Source: Salinicola salarius (GTDB taxonomy: Bacteria > Pseudomonadota > Gammaproteobacteria > Pseudomonadales > Halomonadaceae). Taken from it: a stretch of 62,328 nucleotides of DNA. The stretch covers positions 1 to 62,328 of the forward strand of contig NZ_NHOU01000021.1 in assembly GCF_002179555.1 (NCBI RefSeq), written 5' to 3'. This document shows, in pieces, positions 43,956-52,567 of the stretch. Below the pieces are notes generated by a model. That model was not told the origin of the DNA. It ran no database searches and saw only the letters and a list, made by a program, of their open reading frames with translations. The position numbers were made by a program, and so were the translations under genes. How positions within the stretch are numbered: position 1 is the first letter of the stretch; each line of letters begins with the position of its first letter.

Positions 43956-46900
43956 CTAATGAAAATCCCGACTGCGCGTGCTCAGCCCCTCCAGCAGGCC
44001 GGTGAGATCGACCAGTCGCCTGGCGATCACGTGGCGCACGCCCGCCTGGCTTTCGAGCTTGCCCACCACCCGCAGCAGCCGAGACTCGAGCAGGACCCGG
44101 CGATAGCGGACGGCGAGATGCGGCCAGAGCACGACATTGACCATGCCGAATTCATCCTCGAGGGTGAGAAAAGTCACCCCCTTGGCGGAGCCGGGGCGCT
44201 GGCGCCCGACCACCAGCCCGGCGATCGCCACGCCGATATCCCCCGGCAGCTCGGCGAGACGCCTGGAATCCACCACCCCGCCCAGACCACGAATACCCTC
44301 CACCCGGCAGCGCTGGCGCAGCAGCGACATCGGATGCGGCCCCAGCGTGGTACCGAGCGTGGCGTAATCCGCCTTGATCGCCTCGCCGACCTCGATGGCA
44401 GGCAGCGCGAGCGACGCCTCTTCGCTATCGACCTCGGAAAACAGCGGCAGCGAAGCCTCGACACCGGCCGTGGCCCAGCGCGCCCGATGGCGATCTCCGG
44501 CCAGCCCCTCCAGCGCCCCGGCATCGGCGAGCCGTGACAGCACCGCCCGCTTGACCCCGGACCGTGCCGCCAGGCGTTCGACGCTATCGCAACCCGGCGT
44601 GTCGCGCGCCGCCAGCAGCCGTTGGCCGTCGCTCTCGGCGAGCCCCTTGATCATGTGCAGCCCGAGCCGAATCGCCAACTCGCCGGTACTGGTAGAGGCA
44701 ACCTCCAGCGTGCTCTCCCACTGGCTCTGGCGGATATCGACCGGCCGCACCTCGACGCCGTGGCGGCGGGCATCCTGCAGTACCTGATCCGGCGAATAGA
44801 AGCCCATCGGCCAGCTGTTGATCAGCGCGCAGGCGAAGATCGCCTGTTCGTGGCACTTGAGCCAGCAGCTGGCGTAGGTCAGCAAGGCAAAGCTGGCGGC
44901 GTGGGATTCGGGAAAGCCGTAGCTGCCGAAGCCCTTGATCTGCTCGAAGATGCGTTCGGCGAAGCTCAGCTCGTAGCCGCGCTCGAGCATGCCCTCGACG
45001 ATTCGCTGGCGGTGATGCTCGAGCCCGCCGTGGCGCTTCCAGGCCGCCATCGAGCGCCGCAGCTGGTCCGCCTCGCCGGGGCTGTAACCCGCCGCCTCCA
45101 CTGCCAGCGCCATTACCTGTTCCTGGAAAAGCGGCACGCCGAGAGTGCGTTCGAAGGCATCTTTGAATGCCTGTGACGGATAGGTGATCGGCTCCTCGCC
45201 ATTACGCCGCTTGAGATAGGGGTGCACCATGTCGCCCTGGATCGGCCCGGGGCGCACGATCGCCACTTCGATCACCAGGTCGTAGAACTTGGCCGGCTTG
45301 AGCCGGGGCAGCATCGCCATCTGGGCACGGGATTCGATCTGGAACACGCCGAGGGTATCGGCGCGCTGGATCATGGCGTAGGTCTCGGCGCACTCCTTGG
45401 GAATCGTCGCCAACGCGTAGTCGATACCGCGGTGAAGGCGCACCAGATCCAGACTGCGTCGCAGCACCGTCAACATGCCCAGCGACAGCACGTCGACCTT
45501 GAGCAGCCCGACCAGATCGAGATCGTCCTTGTCCCACTGGATCACCGTGCGCTCCGCCATGGCGGCGTTTTCCACCGGCACCAGCGTCTGCAGCGGCGCA
45601 TCCGAGATCACGAACCCGCCCGGATGCTGGGAGAGATGGCGCGGAAAGCCAACCAGCGTACCGGCCAGCACCAGCAGACGCTGGAGCATGGGCTCTTCCG
45701 GCTCGAAACCCTGCTCTCTGAGCCGTGCTTCGTCGGGAATATGATCGGTCCAGCGCCCGGCACAGCGGGCGAGCCGGTCGATACGCTCCGGCGCGAAGCC
45801 CAGTGCCCGGCCGATATCGCGGATCGCTCCAGCGGCGTGGTAATGGCTGACCACGGCGGTCAGCGCCGCGCGATGGCGGCCGTAGCGGCTGAAGACGTAC
45901 TGGATCACCTCCTCGCGGCGCTCATGCTCGAAATCGACATCGATATCCGGCGGCTCGTCGCGTTCGCGGGAGATGAAGCGCTCGAACAGCAGCGCCGTGC
46001 GCGACGGATCGATCTCGGTGATTCCCAGCGCGTAGCAGACCGCCGAGTTGGCCGCCGAGCCGCGCCCCTGGCACAGGATGTGCTGCCGCCGCGCGAAGTC
46101 GACGATGTCATGCACGGTGAGGAAATAGTGCTCGTAGCCGAGCTCCTCGATCAGTGCGAGCTCGTAGTCGATCTGCGCGGCCGTCTTCTCGGGCACACCA
46201 TTCAGCCAGCGTCGCGCGCAGCCTTGAGCCGTCAACTCGCGCAGCCACTCGGCCGGCGTCTTGCCCTCCGGCACCACCTCGTGGGGATAGGTGTAGTGCA
46301 GCTCGCCGAGATCGAAGTCACAGCGCGCCGCCAACGCCACGCTCTCGGCCATCAGCTCAACGGGATAGATCGCGGATAGCGCATCCCGGCTGCGCAGATG
46401 GCGCTCGCCGTTGGGGAACAGCGTGTCTCCCGCCTCGAACACGCTCAGGTGGTGACGAATCGCGGTGAGGCAGTCCTGCAGCGCCCGCCGGCCCCGGGCA
46501 TGCATGTGAACGTCTCCCGCCGCCAGTACAGGAATGCCCAGCTCGGCGGCCAGCGCCTGCAGTCGGGCCAGACGCGCCGCGTTATCGCAGCCGTTCTCGA
46601 AGCCGTAGTGAAGCTCCACCGCCAGCCACAGCCGATCGGGGAAGGCACGTGCCAGCCGCTCGCCCACCTCATTATCACTTACCTCACGATCATCCATCTC
46701 ATGGCCCGGCACTGCCTCCGGAATCCACAGCGCGAACAGGCCGTCACCGCCGTCGAGTTCGTCGAGATCCGAGGCGAGCAGCCGATACTCGCCCTTGGGC
46801 GCACGCCCGCGAACGCGGGTGATCAATCCGCAGAGCGCCTCGTAGCCACGCCGGTTCTCCACCAGCAGCACCAGCTTGATGCCGCACTGGGTACGAAACT

Positions 46901-47108
46901 CGGCACCGACGATTAGCGCGACGCCATGCTCCCGTGCCGCCTGCCAGCCGCGTACGATGCCGGCCAGCGTGGCCTCGTCGGTGATCGCCAGGGCACGGTA
47001 GCCGAGCCGTGCGGCGCGCTCGAAAAGCTCATCCGCGGTCGACGCGCCGCGCTGAAAGCTGAAGGCGGAGAGGCAGTGCAACTCGGCATAGGCGATCGCA
47101 TCGCTCAT
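43956..47108 (-). CDS. dnaE2: Error-prone DNA polymerase DnaE2
   Basis: C-family polymerase of the SOS mutagenic lesion bypass, working with ImuA and ImuB. Starting at ATG 47108 it is 1050 aa, matching DnaE2. PHP domain at the N-terminus ([16 protein letters not shown]), polymerase active-site [16 protein letters not shown], and helix-hairpin-helix plus OB-fold domains at the end. ATG overlaps the imuB stop (ATGA). The reading frame is open upstream to 47306, but that part is out-of-frame imuB. Confidence 0.95.
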   Translation of the reverse strand: MSDAIAYAELHCLSAFSFQRGASTADELFERAARLGYRALAITDEATLAGIVRGWQAAREHGVALIVGAEFRTQCGIKLVLLVENRRGYEALCGLITRVRGRAPKGEYRLLASDLDELDGGDGLFALWIPEAVPGHEMDDREVSDNEVGERLARAFPDRLWLAVELHYGFENGCDNAARLARLQALAAELGIPVLAAGDVHMHARGRRALQDCLTAIRHHLSVFEAGDTLFPNGERHLRSRDALSAIYPVELMAESVALAARCDFDLGELHYTYPHEVVPEGKTPAEWLRELTAQGCARRWLNGVPEKTAAQIDYELALIEELGYEHYFLTVHDIVDFARRQHILCQGRGSAANSAVCYALGITEIDPSRTALLFERFISRERDEPPDIDVDFEHERREEVIQYVFSRYGRHRAALTAVVSHYHAAGAIRDIGRALGFAPERIDRLARCAGRWTDHIPDEARLREQGFEPEEPMLQRLLVLAGTLVGFPRHLSQHPGGFVISDAPLQTLVPVENAAMAERTVIQWDKDDLDLVGLLKVDVLSLGMLTVLRRSLDLVRLHRGIDYALATIPKECAETYAMIQRADTLGVFQIESRAQMAMLPRLKPAKFYDLVIEVAIVRPGPIQGDMVHPYLKRRNGEEPITYPSQAFKDAFERTLGVPLFQEQVMALAVEAAGYSPGEADQLRRSMAAWKRHGGLEHHRQRIVEGMLERGYELSFAERIFEQIKGFGSYGFPESHAASFALLTYASCWLKCHEQAIFACALINSWPMGFYSPDQVLQDARRHGVEVRPVDIRQSQWESTLEVASTSTGELAIRLGLHMIKGLAESDGQRLLAARDTPGCDSVERLAARSGVKRAVLSRLADAGALEGLAGDRHRARWATAGVEASLPLFSEVDSEEASLALPAIEVGEAIKADYATLGTTLGPHPMSLLRQRCRVEGIRGLGGVVDSRRLAELPGDIGVAIAGLVVGRQRPGSAKGVTFLTLEDEFGMVNVVLWPHLAVRYRRVLLESRLLRVVGKLESQAGVRHVIARRLVDLTGLLEGLSTRSRDFH

Positions 47109-48619
47109 CCGAACCACCCGTGCAGATACCAGCCCTGCCGCCCAGGCTCGCACCAGACCCAGGCTTGGCGGCCGTCGGCCCACTGGGCCAGATAGTAGTC
47201 GCGCCGGATGTCGCCGCCGTCCCACCAGCCGCTTTCGATCCGCTCCGGCCCTGCCAGCAGTTGCACCACGTCGCCATCGCAGCGCTGGGGCGTGGGGGTC
47301 AACCAACCGGGACGCGCCGGGCCGACGCTGGCGTCACGCGCCCGTGGGCCGGCGCCGTCGATCACCGCCATTTCCGGGCGATGCTCGCGGTACTCGACCA
47401 GCGGCTTGAGTACCGGCTCGCCCAGCCGCGCGACCAGCCGCTGATGCAGCGCCGCCCAGGCCTGGGCCTGGCGGGCTGGCTCTTCCAGCAGCTCCCGCCG
47501 GACCGGCGCGTAGGCCGACAGGCGTGGCGCGGAAAGCGCCAGGGCAACGACGGGGCCGTCAAGACGAACACGCTCCAGATGCGCACGGGTCAGTTCGAGC
47601 AGGGTATCGGGGTCGCGCTGTACCGCCAGCAGGCCGATCTCGACGGCCTGCGCCGGCCCGTCCTCCAGTTCGAACGTCAGGCGGAACCGCTCGACGCCCG
47701 CATCCTGGCCCATCAAAAACGCGGCCAGCTCCTGCAGCAGGCGCTTGAGCGGAAAGGCCAGCCCCGCCAGGGCATGCACCGGCTGGTCGAATTCGAAGGT
47801 ACGGGAAAAACGCGGCGTAGGCCGATGGTAATCCAGCGCCAGCGGCCACTCCCCGCGCAGCTCGCTCAGATGGCGCAGCAGGCCGCCACCGAAACGTCGG
47901 GCCAGGGCGCTGCGCGGCAGCCCGAACAGCTCGCCCAGGCGCTGGAAGCCGCTGCGTTTGAGGGTCTGCACGATGTCCTGAGCGGCATCGATGTTCGCCA
48001 GCCCGGCACGGTCGAGGCGCAACGCGGCCAGCGCCGGCTCCAGCCCGGCGTCGTCCACCGCCAGTCCGTCGTGGACATTGACCAGCACCCGCGCCGCCGC
48101 CGGATTGGGCGCGATCACCAGCCGATGCGAAAAGCCGAGTTCGGCGAGCTCCGCCCGCAGCCGCGTCTCCAGCCGAGGCCAGGGGCCCAGCAGATCGAGG
48201 CTGCTGGCGACCTCGAACACCAGCGCGTGCGGATAGTGCAGGCTGACCTGGGCGCTGAAACCGTAGGCCCAGCTCGCCAGACGCCGCCGCCAGCGCTCGA
48301 CGGCCTCGGCATCGAACGGTGCCGTCTCGAGCCGCTGACTCGAACCGGATCGAGAACCCCTATCTGGCGCGGAGTTGGGCGCCTTGGAAAGCGGCGCGGC
48401 GTCGGGCGCCTTAAAAAGCGGCGCGTTACACAGCGCTTCGGCGAAGCCTCTCGCCTGGCCGGGCCTGACGCCCTGCTCGCGGGCGGCGCGATTGGCGGCC
48501 CGTATGCATTGGCGCTGCGCCGGACCATCGACCAGCGCGAAGGGCGCCTCGGGATCGGGGCGTCGGCGTAATGCGCCCTCCAGTGCCAGACGCGGAAACA
48601 GCAGGCAGACCCAGCGCAT
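47105..48619 (-). CDS. imuB: Y-family-like polymerase homologue ImuB
   Basis: Catalytically dead Y-family protein that bridges DnaE2 to the beta clamp. From ATG 48619 it has 504 aa: ImuB-type start [16 protein letters not shown], palm/fingers region and a C-terminal ImuB-specific part ending [30 protein letters not shown] proline-rich loop at about residues 65-85 is encoded by a 27 bp tandem duplication. Four bases separate it from imuA. Confidence 0.92.
   Translation of the reverse strand: MRWVCLLFPRLALEGALRRRPDPEAPFALVDGPAQRQCIRAANRAAREQGVRPGQARGFAEALCNAPLFKAPDAAPLSKAPNSAPDRGSRSGSSQRLETAPFDAEAVERWRRRLASWAYGFSAQVSLHYPHALVFEVASSLDLLGPWPRLETRLRAELAELGFSHRLVIAPNPAAARVLVNVHDGLAVDDAGLEPALAALRLDRAGLANIDAAQDIVQTLKRSGFQRLGELFGLPRSALARRFGGGLLRHLSELRGEWPLALDYHRPTPRFSRTFEFDQPVHALAGLAFPLKRLLQELAAFLMGQDAGVERFRLTFELEDGPAQAVEIGLLAVQRDPDTLLELTRAHLERVRLDGPVVALALSAPRLSAYAPVRRELLEEPARQAQAWAALHQRLVARLGEPVLKPLVEYREHRPEMAVIDGAGPRARDASVGPARPGWLTPTPQRCDGDVVQLLAGPERIESGWWDGGDIRRDYYLAQWADGRQAWVWCEPGRQGWYLHGWFG
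48374..48427. repeat. 27 bp tandem duplication inside imuB
   Basis: Two 27 bp units (48374-48400 and 48401-48427) differ at about five positions. They encode a nonapeptide of the APL(F/S)KAP type in ImuB. In frame, so it lengthens a surface loop without breaking the gene. Confidence 0.8.
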
Positions 48620-48623
48620 GGCG

Positions 48624-49235
48624 TCACGCCCTGGCGCCGAAGGCGATCCGCCGCGCGGACGGAAAGCCGCCACGACACTTGAGGATCTCCAGTTCGGCAT
48701 GGCGGTGCAGCCGCAACCGGAGCGGCGCCGGCGACGCCTCGGACACCTTCGCCAGCGGCCGGTGGACGAAAGCCAGCGTGTTGCCACTTGCCGCCGCCAC
48801 CTGCAACCGCCGCATGAGGCGGCTATCGGCCTGCGGCAGCCAGGCGACGACGGCCGCGCAGCAGCCGGCGCGCAGGCACTGCTCCGTCGCCCACAGCGCC
48901 TCGCGGCCCTGCACGTCGAGCCAGTGACACTGCTCCAGCGCCACGCCCGCCTGTCGCCACGCCGCCGGATACGGCACGCCCGGTGGCGAGACCAGCACCA
49001 CCGGCCGGCCTTCCCGGGTCATCCGCGAGATCACCGGCCACAGCAGGGCCAGTTCCCCGTTGCCGGCGCCCGCCGACAGCAGCTCACTGACCGCGGCCGA
49101 CGGCCAGCCGCCCCCCGGCAGGATCGCATCGAGCGCCGCATGCCCGCTGGCGATCGCATCGCCGCCCTGGCTATCGGCACCGGCCTGGGCGCGCCAGACC
49201 TGACGGCTATCGAGCAGGGATTCCAGGCTGCTCAT
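48624..49235 (-). CDS. imuA: SOS cassette protein ImuA (RecA/SulA-like)
   Basis: RecA-related partner of ImuB and DnaE2. From ATG 49235 (GAGGGG 6-9 bases upstream) it is 203 aa, with LDAILPGGGWPSAAVSELL and LALLWPVISRMTREGRPVVLVSPP, the usual ImuA opening with a degenerate nucleotide-binding region. Open frame upstream to 49364 is made of the heptamer repeat and is not considered coding. First gene of imuA-imuB-dnaE2. Confidence 0.92.
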   Translation of the reverse strand: MSSLESLLDSRQVWRAQAGADSQGGDAIASGHAALDAILPGGGWPSAAVSELLSAGAGNGELALLWPVISRMTREGRPVVLVSPPGVPYPAAWRQAGVALEQCHWLDVQGREALWATEQCLRAGCCAAVVAWLPQADSRLMRRLQVAAASGNTLAFVHRPLAKVSEASPAPLRLRLHRHAELEILKCRGGFPSARRIAFGARA

Positions 49236-49284
49236 TGACCACCCCTCGTATCGAGGAGCGACAGCGATATCCATCGGAAACAGC

Positions 49285-49319
49285 GAGTAGCGAGTAGCGA
49301 GTAGCGAGTAGCGAGTAGC
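49285..49319. repeat. Perfect 7 bp tandem repeat (5 units) in the imuA leader
   Basis: GAGTAGC is repeated five times without change between the LexA box and the imuA ribosome-binding site. A seven-base unit cannot be tolerated in coding sequence, which supports the downstream ATG as the start. Such a perfect short array can vary by slippage. Confidence 0.9.
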
Positions 49320-49373
49320 GACATGACGGTAGCCGGGACGGTGAAACGTGGCCACCAGTGTCACTCAGAACAA

Positions 49374-49399
49374 GAATACTGTCTATATATACAGTATTC
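49374..49399. promoter_or_regulatory. LexA (SOS) box of imuA-imuB-dnaE2
   Basis: CTGTCTATATATACAG (49379-49394) matches the E. coli-type LexA consensus CTG-N10-CAG, inside a longer perfect inverted repeat with arms GAATACTGT and ACAGTATTC around an eight-base AT-rich centre. It overlaps a likely promoter (TTGCAT and TAGACA on the minus strand) and predicts DNA-damage induction. Confidence 0.92.
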
Positions 49400-49450
49400 G
49401 AGATGCAAAAAATGTCGAGCGAAGTCGGCGTTTCCCCGGCCATGAAGCCG

Positions 49451-50308
49451 TCACGACACGTTGTTGGAAACCCTCAGCGACCCCAGGCTGCGCTTGATCG
49501 CCTTGAGCTGATCGGTGATCTGTGGGCCGCGATTCTTGGCCACGCCCACCGCGAGCACGTCGATGGTCAGCAGATGGACGATACGCGAGGTCATGGGGAT
49601 GTAGACCTCGGTATCCTCCTGAACGTCGATCGGCAGCGTCAGGGTCACCTCGCGGGCCAGCGGAGAATCGCTGGGGCACAGGCCGATCACGGTCGCGCCG
49701 GCCTTGACCGCCGTCTTGGCGCTGGCGAGCAGCGCCCGAGTGCGGCCGGTCTGGGAGATCGCCACCACCACGTCGCCTGCTTTCAGGGTCGCGGCGGACA
49801 TCGCCTGCAGGTGCGGGTCGGAGTAGGCCGAAGTCTGGATCTGCAGGCGGAAGAACTTGTGCTGGGCATCGGCGGCGACGATCCCCGAGGCGCCGTAACC
49901 GTAGAACTCGACCCGGTTGGCCACCGCCAGCGCCGCGATCGCCTTGCCCAGCGCCTCGTTGTCCAGCTGATCGCGGACCTGTTCGAGCGTCTCGATGGTG
50001 CTGTCGAAGATCCCGTGGGAGAACTCGGCCACGCTGTCGCCGTCGTTCATGGTGAACTGGGCGTACTGGCTTCCCCGCGCCATCATCTGCGCCAGCTTGA
50101 GCTTGAACTCCTGGAACCCCGCCATGCCCATGGCGCGGCAGAAGCGCACCACCGTCGGCTCGCTGACCTGCGCCTCGCTGGCCAGGTCGGTGATCCGCAT
50201 CAGGATCACCTCTTCCGGATTGCGCAGCACGAAGCGCGCCACCTTCTGCTCGGAGCGGCGCAGACGATCCATGTGCACACGCAATTCATCGAACAGCGAA
50301 CGGCTCAT
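49451..50308 (-). CDS. hexR: RpiR-family regulator, HexR-like
   Basis: Sugar-phosphate-responsive regulator with an N-terminal helix-turn-helix (ASEAQVSEPTVVRFCRAMG) and a SIS domain (about residues 120-260, with the phosphosugar loop SQTGRT). 285 aa. The sequence is close to HexR of pseudomonads, which senses KDPG and controls the Entner-Doudoroff genes; those genes are not in the window, so the name is by similarity. It ends about 50 bp before the LexA box. Confidence 0.82.
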   Translation of the reverse strand: MSRSLFDELRVHMDRLRRSEQKVARFVLRNPEEVILMRITDLASEAQVSEPTVVRFCRAMGMAGFQEFKLKLAQMMARGSQYAQFTMNDGDSVAEFSHGIFDSTIETLEQVRDQLDNEALGKAIAALAVANRVEFYGYGASGIVAADAQHKFFRLQIQTSAYSDPHLQAMSAATLKAGDVVVAISQTGRTRALLASAKTAVKAGATVIGLCPSDSPLAREVTLTLPIDVQEDTEVYIPMTSRIVHLLTIDVLAVGVAKNRGPQITDQLKAIKRSLGSLRVSNNVS

Positions 50309-50508
50309 GGCTGGCCCTCGGTTGACGACATCGGATCTTCTCGGTCAGGAATCAGGCGCCCAGTATGCCCCAGTCACGCGGGCGGGAACACGCCGCCAAG
50401 GCGCGTTGAAAGCATGAAAAAAGTGAATCGTCATCATCTTGTAAAGTTGAGTATAGTATGCATGTCGGGCGCGAACCGACAGGTCTTAGGATGCCAGGAG
50501 ATTCGATC

Positions 50509-50697
50509 ATGAAGAGCGTCGAACACCTTCATGCCCTCAAGAGCGACATTCTCGAGATTTTCATGACGCTGGAAGTCAGCGAACATGAACAACGCAAGCG
50601 CAAGGCCGCCATTCGCTATCTCAAGGCCCGGCGCGGCATCGAACAGCGCCAGGAAAAGCGCCAACTGGCGGAAGAGATCGCCGAATTACCCGAATAG
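50509..50697 (+). CDS. PA3496-like small basic protein
   Basis: 62-residue protein starting at ATG 50509, with AGGAG eight bases before it. The charged helical pattern QRKRKAAIRYLKARRGIEQRQEKRQLAEEI resembles the PA3496 family of small proteobacterial proteins of unknown or suggested envelope-related role. No signal or membrane segment. Its stop codon lies in the first unit of a 9 bp triplicate. It is divergent from hexR. Confidence 0.55.
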   Translation: MKSVEHLHALKSDILEIFMTLEVSEHEQRKRKAAIRYLKARRGIEQRQEKRQLAEEIAELPE

Positions 50698-50717
50698 CTC
50701 GAATAGCTTGAATAGCC
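50691..50717. repeat. 9 bp tandem repeat (3 units) at a stop codon
   Basis: CGAATAGCT, CGAATAGCT, TGAATAGCC. The stop codon of the small gene (50695-50697) lies in the first unit. Confidence 0.75.
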
Positions 50718-50760
50718 CGAGCGGCCACCGCCACCCGCCGTTCGCCGGCCCTCAACGACC

Positions 50761-50794
50761 AGCGGCCGCGCCCTCGAAGAGGACCGCGGCCGCT
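50761..50794. terminator. Hairpin after the PA3496-like gene
   Basis: Perfect 10 bp inverted repeat AGCGGCCGCG / CGCGGCCGCT with a 14-base loop, 64 bp after the stop. No T-run follows. The 309 bp to the next stop codon (51007) contain this hairpin and palindromic element copy C. Confidence 0.5.
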
Positions 50795-50861
50795 GCCTGA
50801 CCGTCAGATTCATCCCGGCGGGTGAATACCTGTCACGCGATGCTCTGCGACATATGCCTTC

Positions 50862-51012
50862 CAAGAGAAGACGATGAGAGCCGTTACGAGCGACGGCTCA
50901 GCAAGGCGAGATTAACCGAGGAAGCGCAGTTTACGAGGTTGTAAATGAGCATTCCAAGGTTGATCTCAACACCGCTGAGCCTAGCGCAGTCGGCTATCGC
51001 GTTTTCTCAAAG
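50862..51012. repeat. Dispersed palindromic element, copy C
   Basis: Same architecture as copies A and B: core CAGTTTACGAGGTTGTAAAT (50928-50947), inner arms around it, and outer arms of the AAGAGAA / TTCTCAAAG kind at both ends. It lies between convergent genes and overlaps the stop of the NSS transporter. It is the most diverged of the three. Confidence 0.7.
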
Positions 51013-52353
51013 ACTGTTGAGGAACACCACGATCACCCCGATCGGCGCCACATAGCGCGACACGTAGTGCCACAGCACCCGGCCCTTCGGCCCCAGGCCC
51101 AGCTCCTGCTTCACGCCTTCGCTATCCAGGAACCACGCCGTGAAGACGATGGCGGCCAGCCCCGTCAGCGGCAGCATCAGCTTGCTGGTGAGCGCATCGA
51201 GCAGATCGAAGACATTGAAACCGAACGGCTGGAAGCCGGACCAGACGTTGAACGCCAGCAGCGCGGCGATGCCCAGCGACCAGGTCGCCAGCGCCGCGAC
51301 AAAGGCCGAACCCAGGCGCGACAGCGGCGTGCGCTCTTCCAGGAACTCCGTCACCGGCTCCAGCAGCGAGATCGCCGAAGTCAGCGCGGCTACCGTCAGC
51401 AGCGCGAAGAAGATCGTGCCGAACGCCAGCCCCCAGGGCATGTCGATGAAAGCCAGCGGCAGCGTCACGAACAGCAGCCCCGGGCCGGCGCTCGGATCGA
51501 GACCGTTGGCGAACACCACCGGGAAGATCGCCATGCCGGCGCCCAGCGCAATCACCGTATCCAGGATCACCACGGTGCGCGCCGTCTTGATCAGGTTGAC
51601 CTCCTGCCCCAGGTAGGAGCCGTAGGCCATCATGATCCCCATGCCCAGCGACAGCGTGAAGAACGCATGCCCCAGCGCGGCGAGCACGACGCCGCCGTTC
51701 AACTTGCTCCAGTCGGGCGAGAACATGAACGCGGCCGCCTCGCCGAAGCCGGCAGTGGTCGCGCCGAAGCCGATCAGCAGGACCAGCGCCACGATCAGCA
51801 GCGGCATCAGCCACTTGGCCGCCCGCTCCAGGCCGCCCTTGACGCCGCCGGCGACGATGCCGAACGTCAGCAGCATGAAGATCGTGTGCCAGAACAGCAG
51901 CGTGCCCGGCTGGCCCAGCAGCGTGGTGAAGTAGTCACCGACATCGACCCCGCTCGACTGGCCCAGATCGCCGGTCAGCGTGCTCCAGGTGTAGTTGAGC
52001 GACCAACCGCCGACGACGCTGTAGAACGAGAGGATCAGAAACGACCCCAGCACACCGGCGATGCCCACCAGCACCCAGTCCGGCGAGAGCTTCGAATCGC
52101 GGCTGAGCTTCTGCATGGTATTGATCGGGTTGGACTGCCCGCGCCGGCCCAGCAGCCACTCGGACACCAGGATCGGCAGGCCGATCAGCGCGATACACAC
52201 CAGGTAGACGAGCACGAACACGGCGCCGCCGCTGTCGCCCACCATGTAGGGAAACTTCCAGATATTGCCGAGACCCACGGCAGAACCGGTCGCCGCCAGA
52301 ACGAAGGCCGTTCGCGAGGACCACTGCGCATGGGTATGGGATTGCTTGGCCAT
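51007..52353 (-). CDS. Sodium-dependent neurotransmitter:sodium symporter (NSS) family transporter
   Basis: Na+-coupled uptake of an amino acid or similar compound (LeuT/MhsT fold). From ATG 52353 the protein has 448 aa and about eleven membrane helices. The signature GSAVGLGNIWKFPY lies at residues 23-36 in helix 1, where substrate and sodium bind. The eleven-helix length resembles MhsT/TnaT-type rather than the twelve-helix eukaryotic carriers. Substrate unknown; no linked catabolic gene. Confidence 0.92.
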   Translation of the reverse strand: MAKQSHTHAQWSSRTAFVLAATGSAVGLGNIWKFPYMVGDSGGAVFVLVYLVCIALIGLPILVSEWLLGRRGQSNPINTMQKLSRDSKLSPDWVLVGIAGVLGSFLILSFYSVVGGWSLNYTWSTLTGDLGQSSGVDVGDYFTTLLGQPGTLLFWHTIFMLLTFGIVAGGVKGGLERAAKWLMPLLIVALVLLIGFGATTAGFGEAAAFMFSPDWSKLNGGVVLAALGHAFFTLSLGMGIMMAYGSYLGQEVNLIKTARTVVILDTVIALGAGMAIFPVVFANGLDPSAGPGLLFVTLPLAFIDMPWGLAFGTIFFALLTVAALTSAISLLEPVTEFLEERTPLSRLGSAFVAALATWSLGIAALLAFNVWSGFQPFGFNVFDLLDALTSKLMLPLTGLAAIVFTAWFLDSEGVKQELGLGPKGRVLWHYVSRYVAPIGVIVVFLNSL

Positions 52354-52567
52354 GAATTCACCATCGAGTATTGCTGTTGTCGGAAACCCGCAGCGCTCCA
52401 TGACGGGCGTCGGTCACGCGAGGGGATTCTCATGTCGGCGCGGATTATAACGACTCAGGTCCGTTTCATCCCCGTTTGCCCCATGAAATCGACCAAAAGG
52501 GTAAGAATCGTCCGCATAACGCAACGATTGCGCACGCGGCACCGCGACGAGCGAGTCTTCGGAAACC

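Noticed and set aside
47109-47306. N-terminal extension of DnaE2
   Set aside because: The extension is the antisense-free shadow of imuB in another frame; ATG 47108 overlaps the imuB stop and gives the standard DnaE2 N-terminus.
50437-50460. HexR operator (TTGTAAAGTT) upstream of hexR
   Set aside because: Only a half site is visible and the expected TGTAAT-N-ATTACA palindrome is not present.
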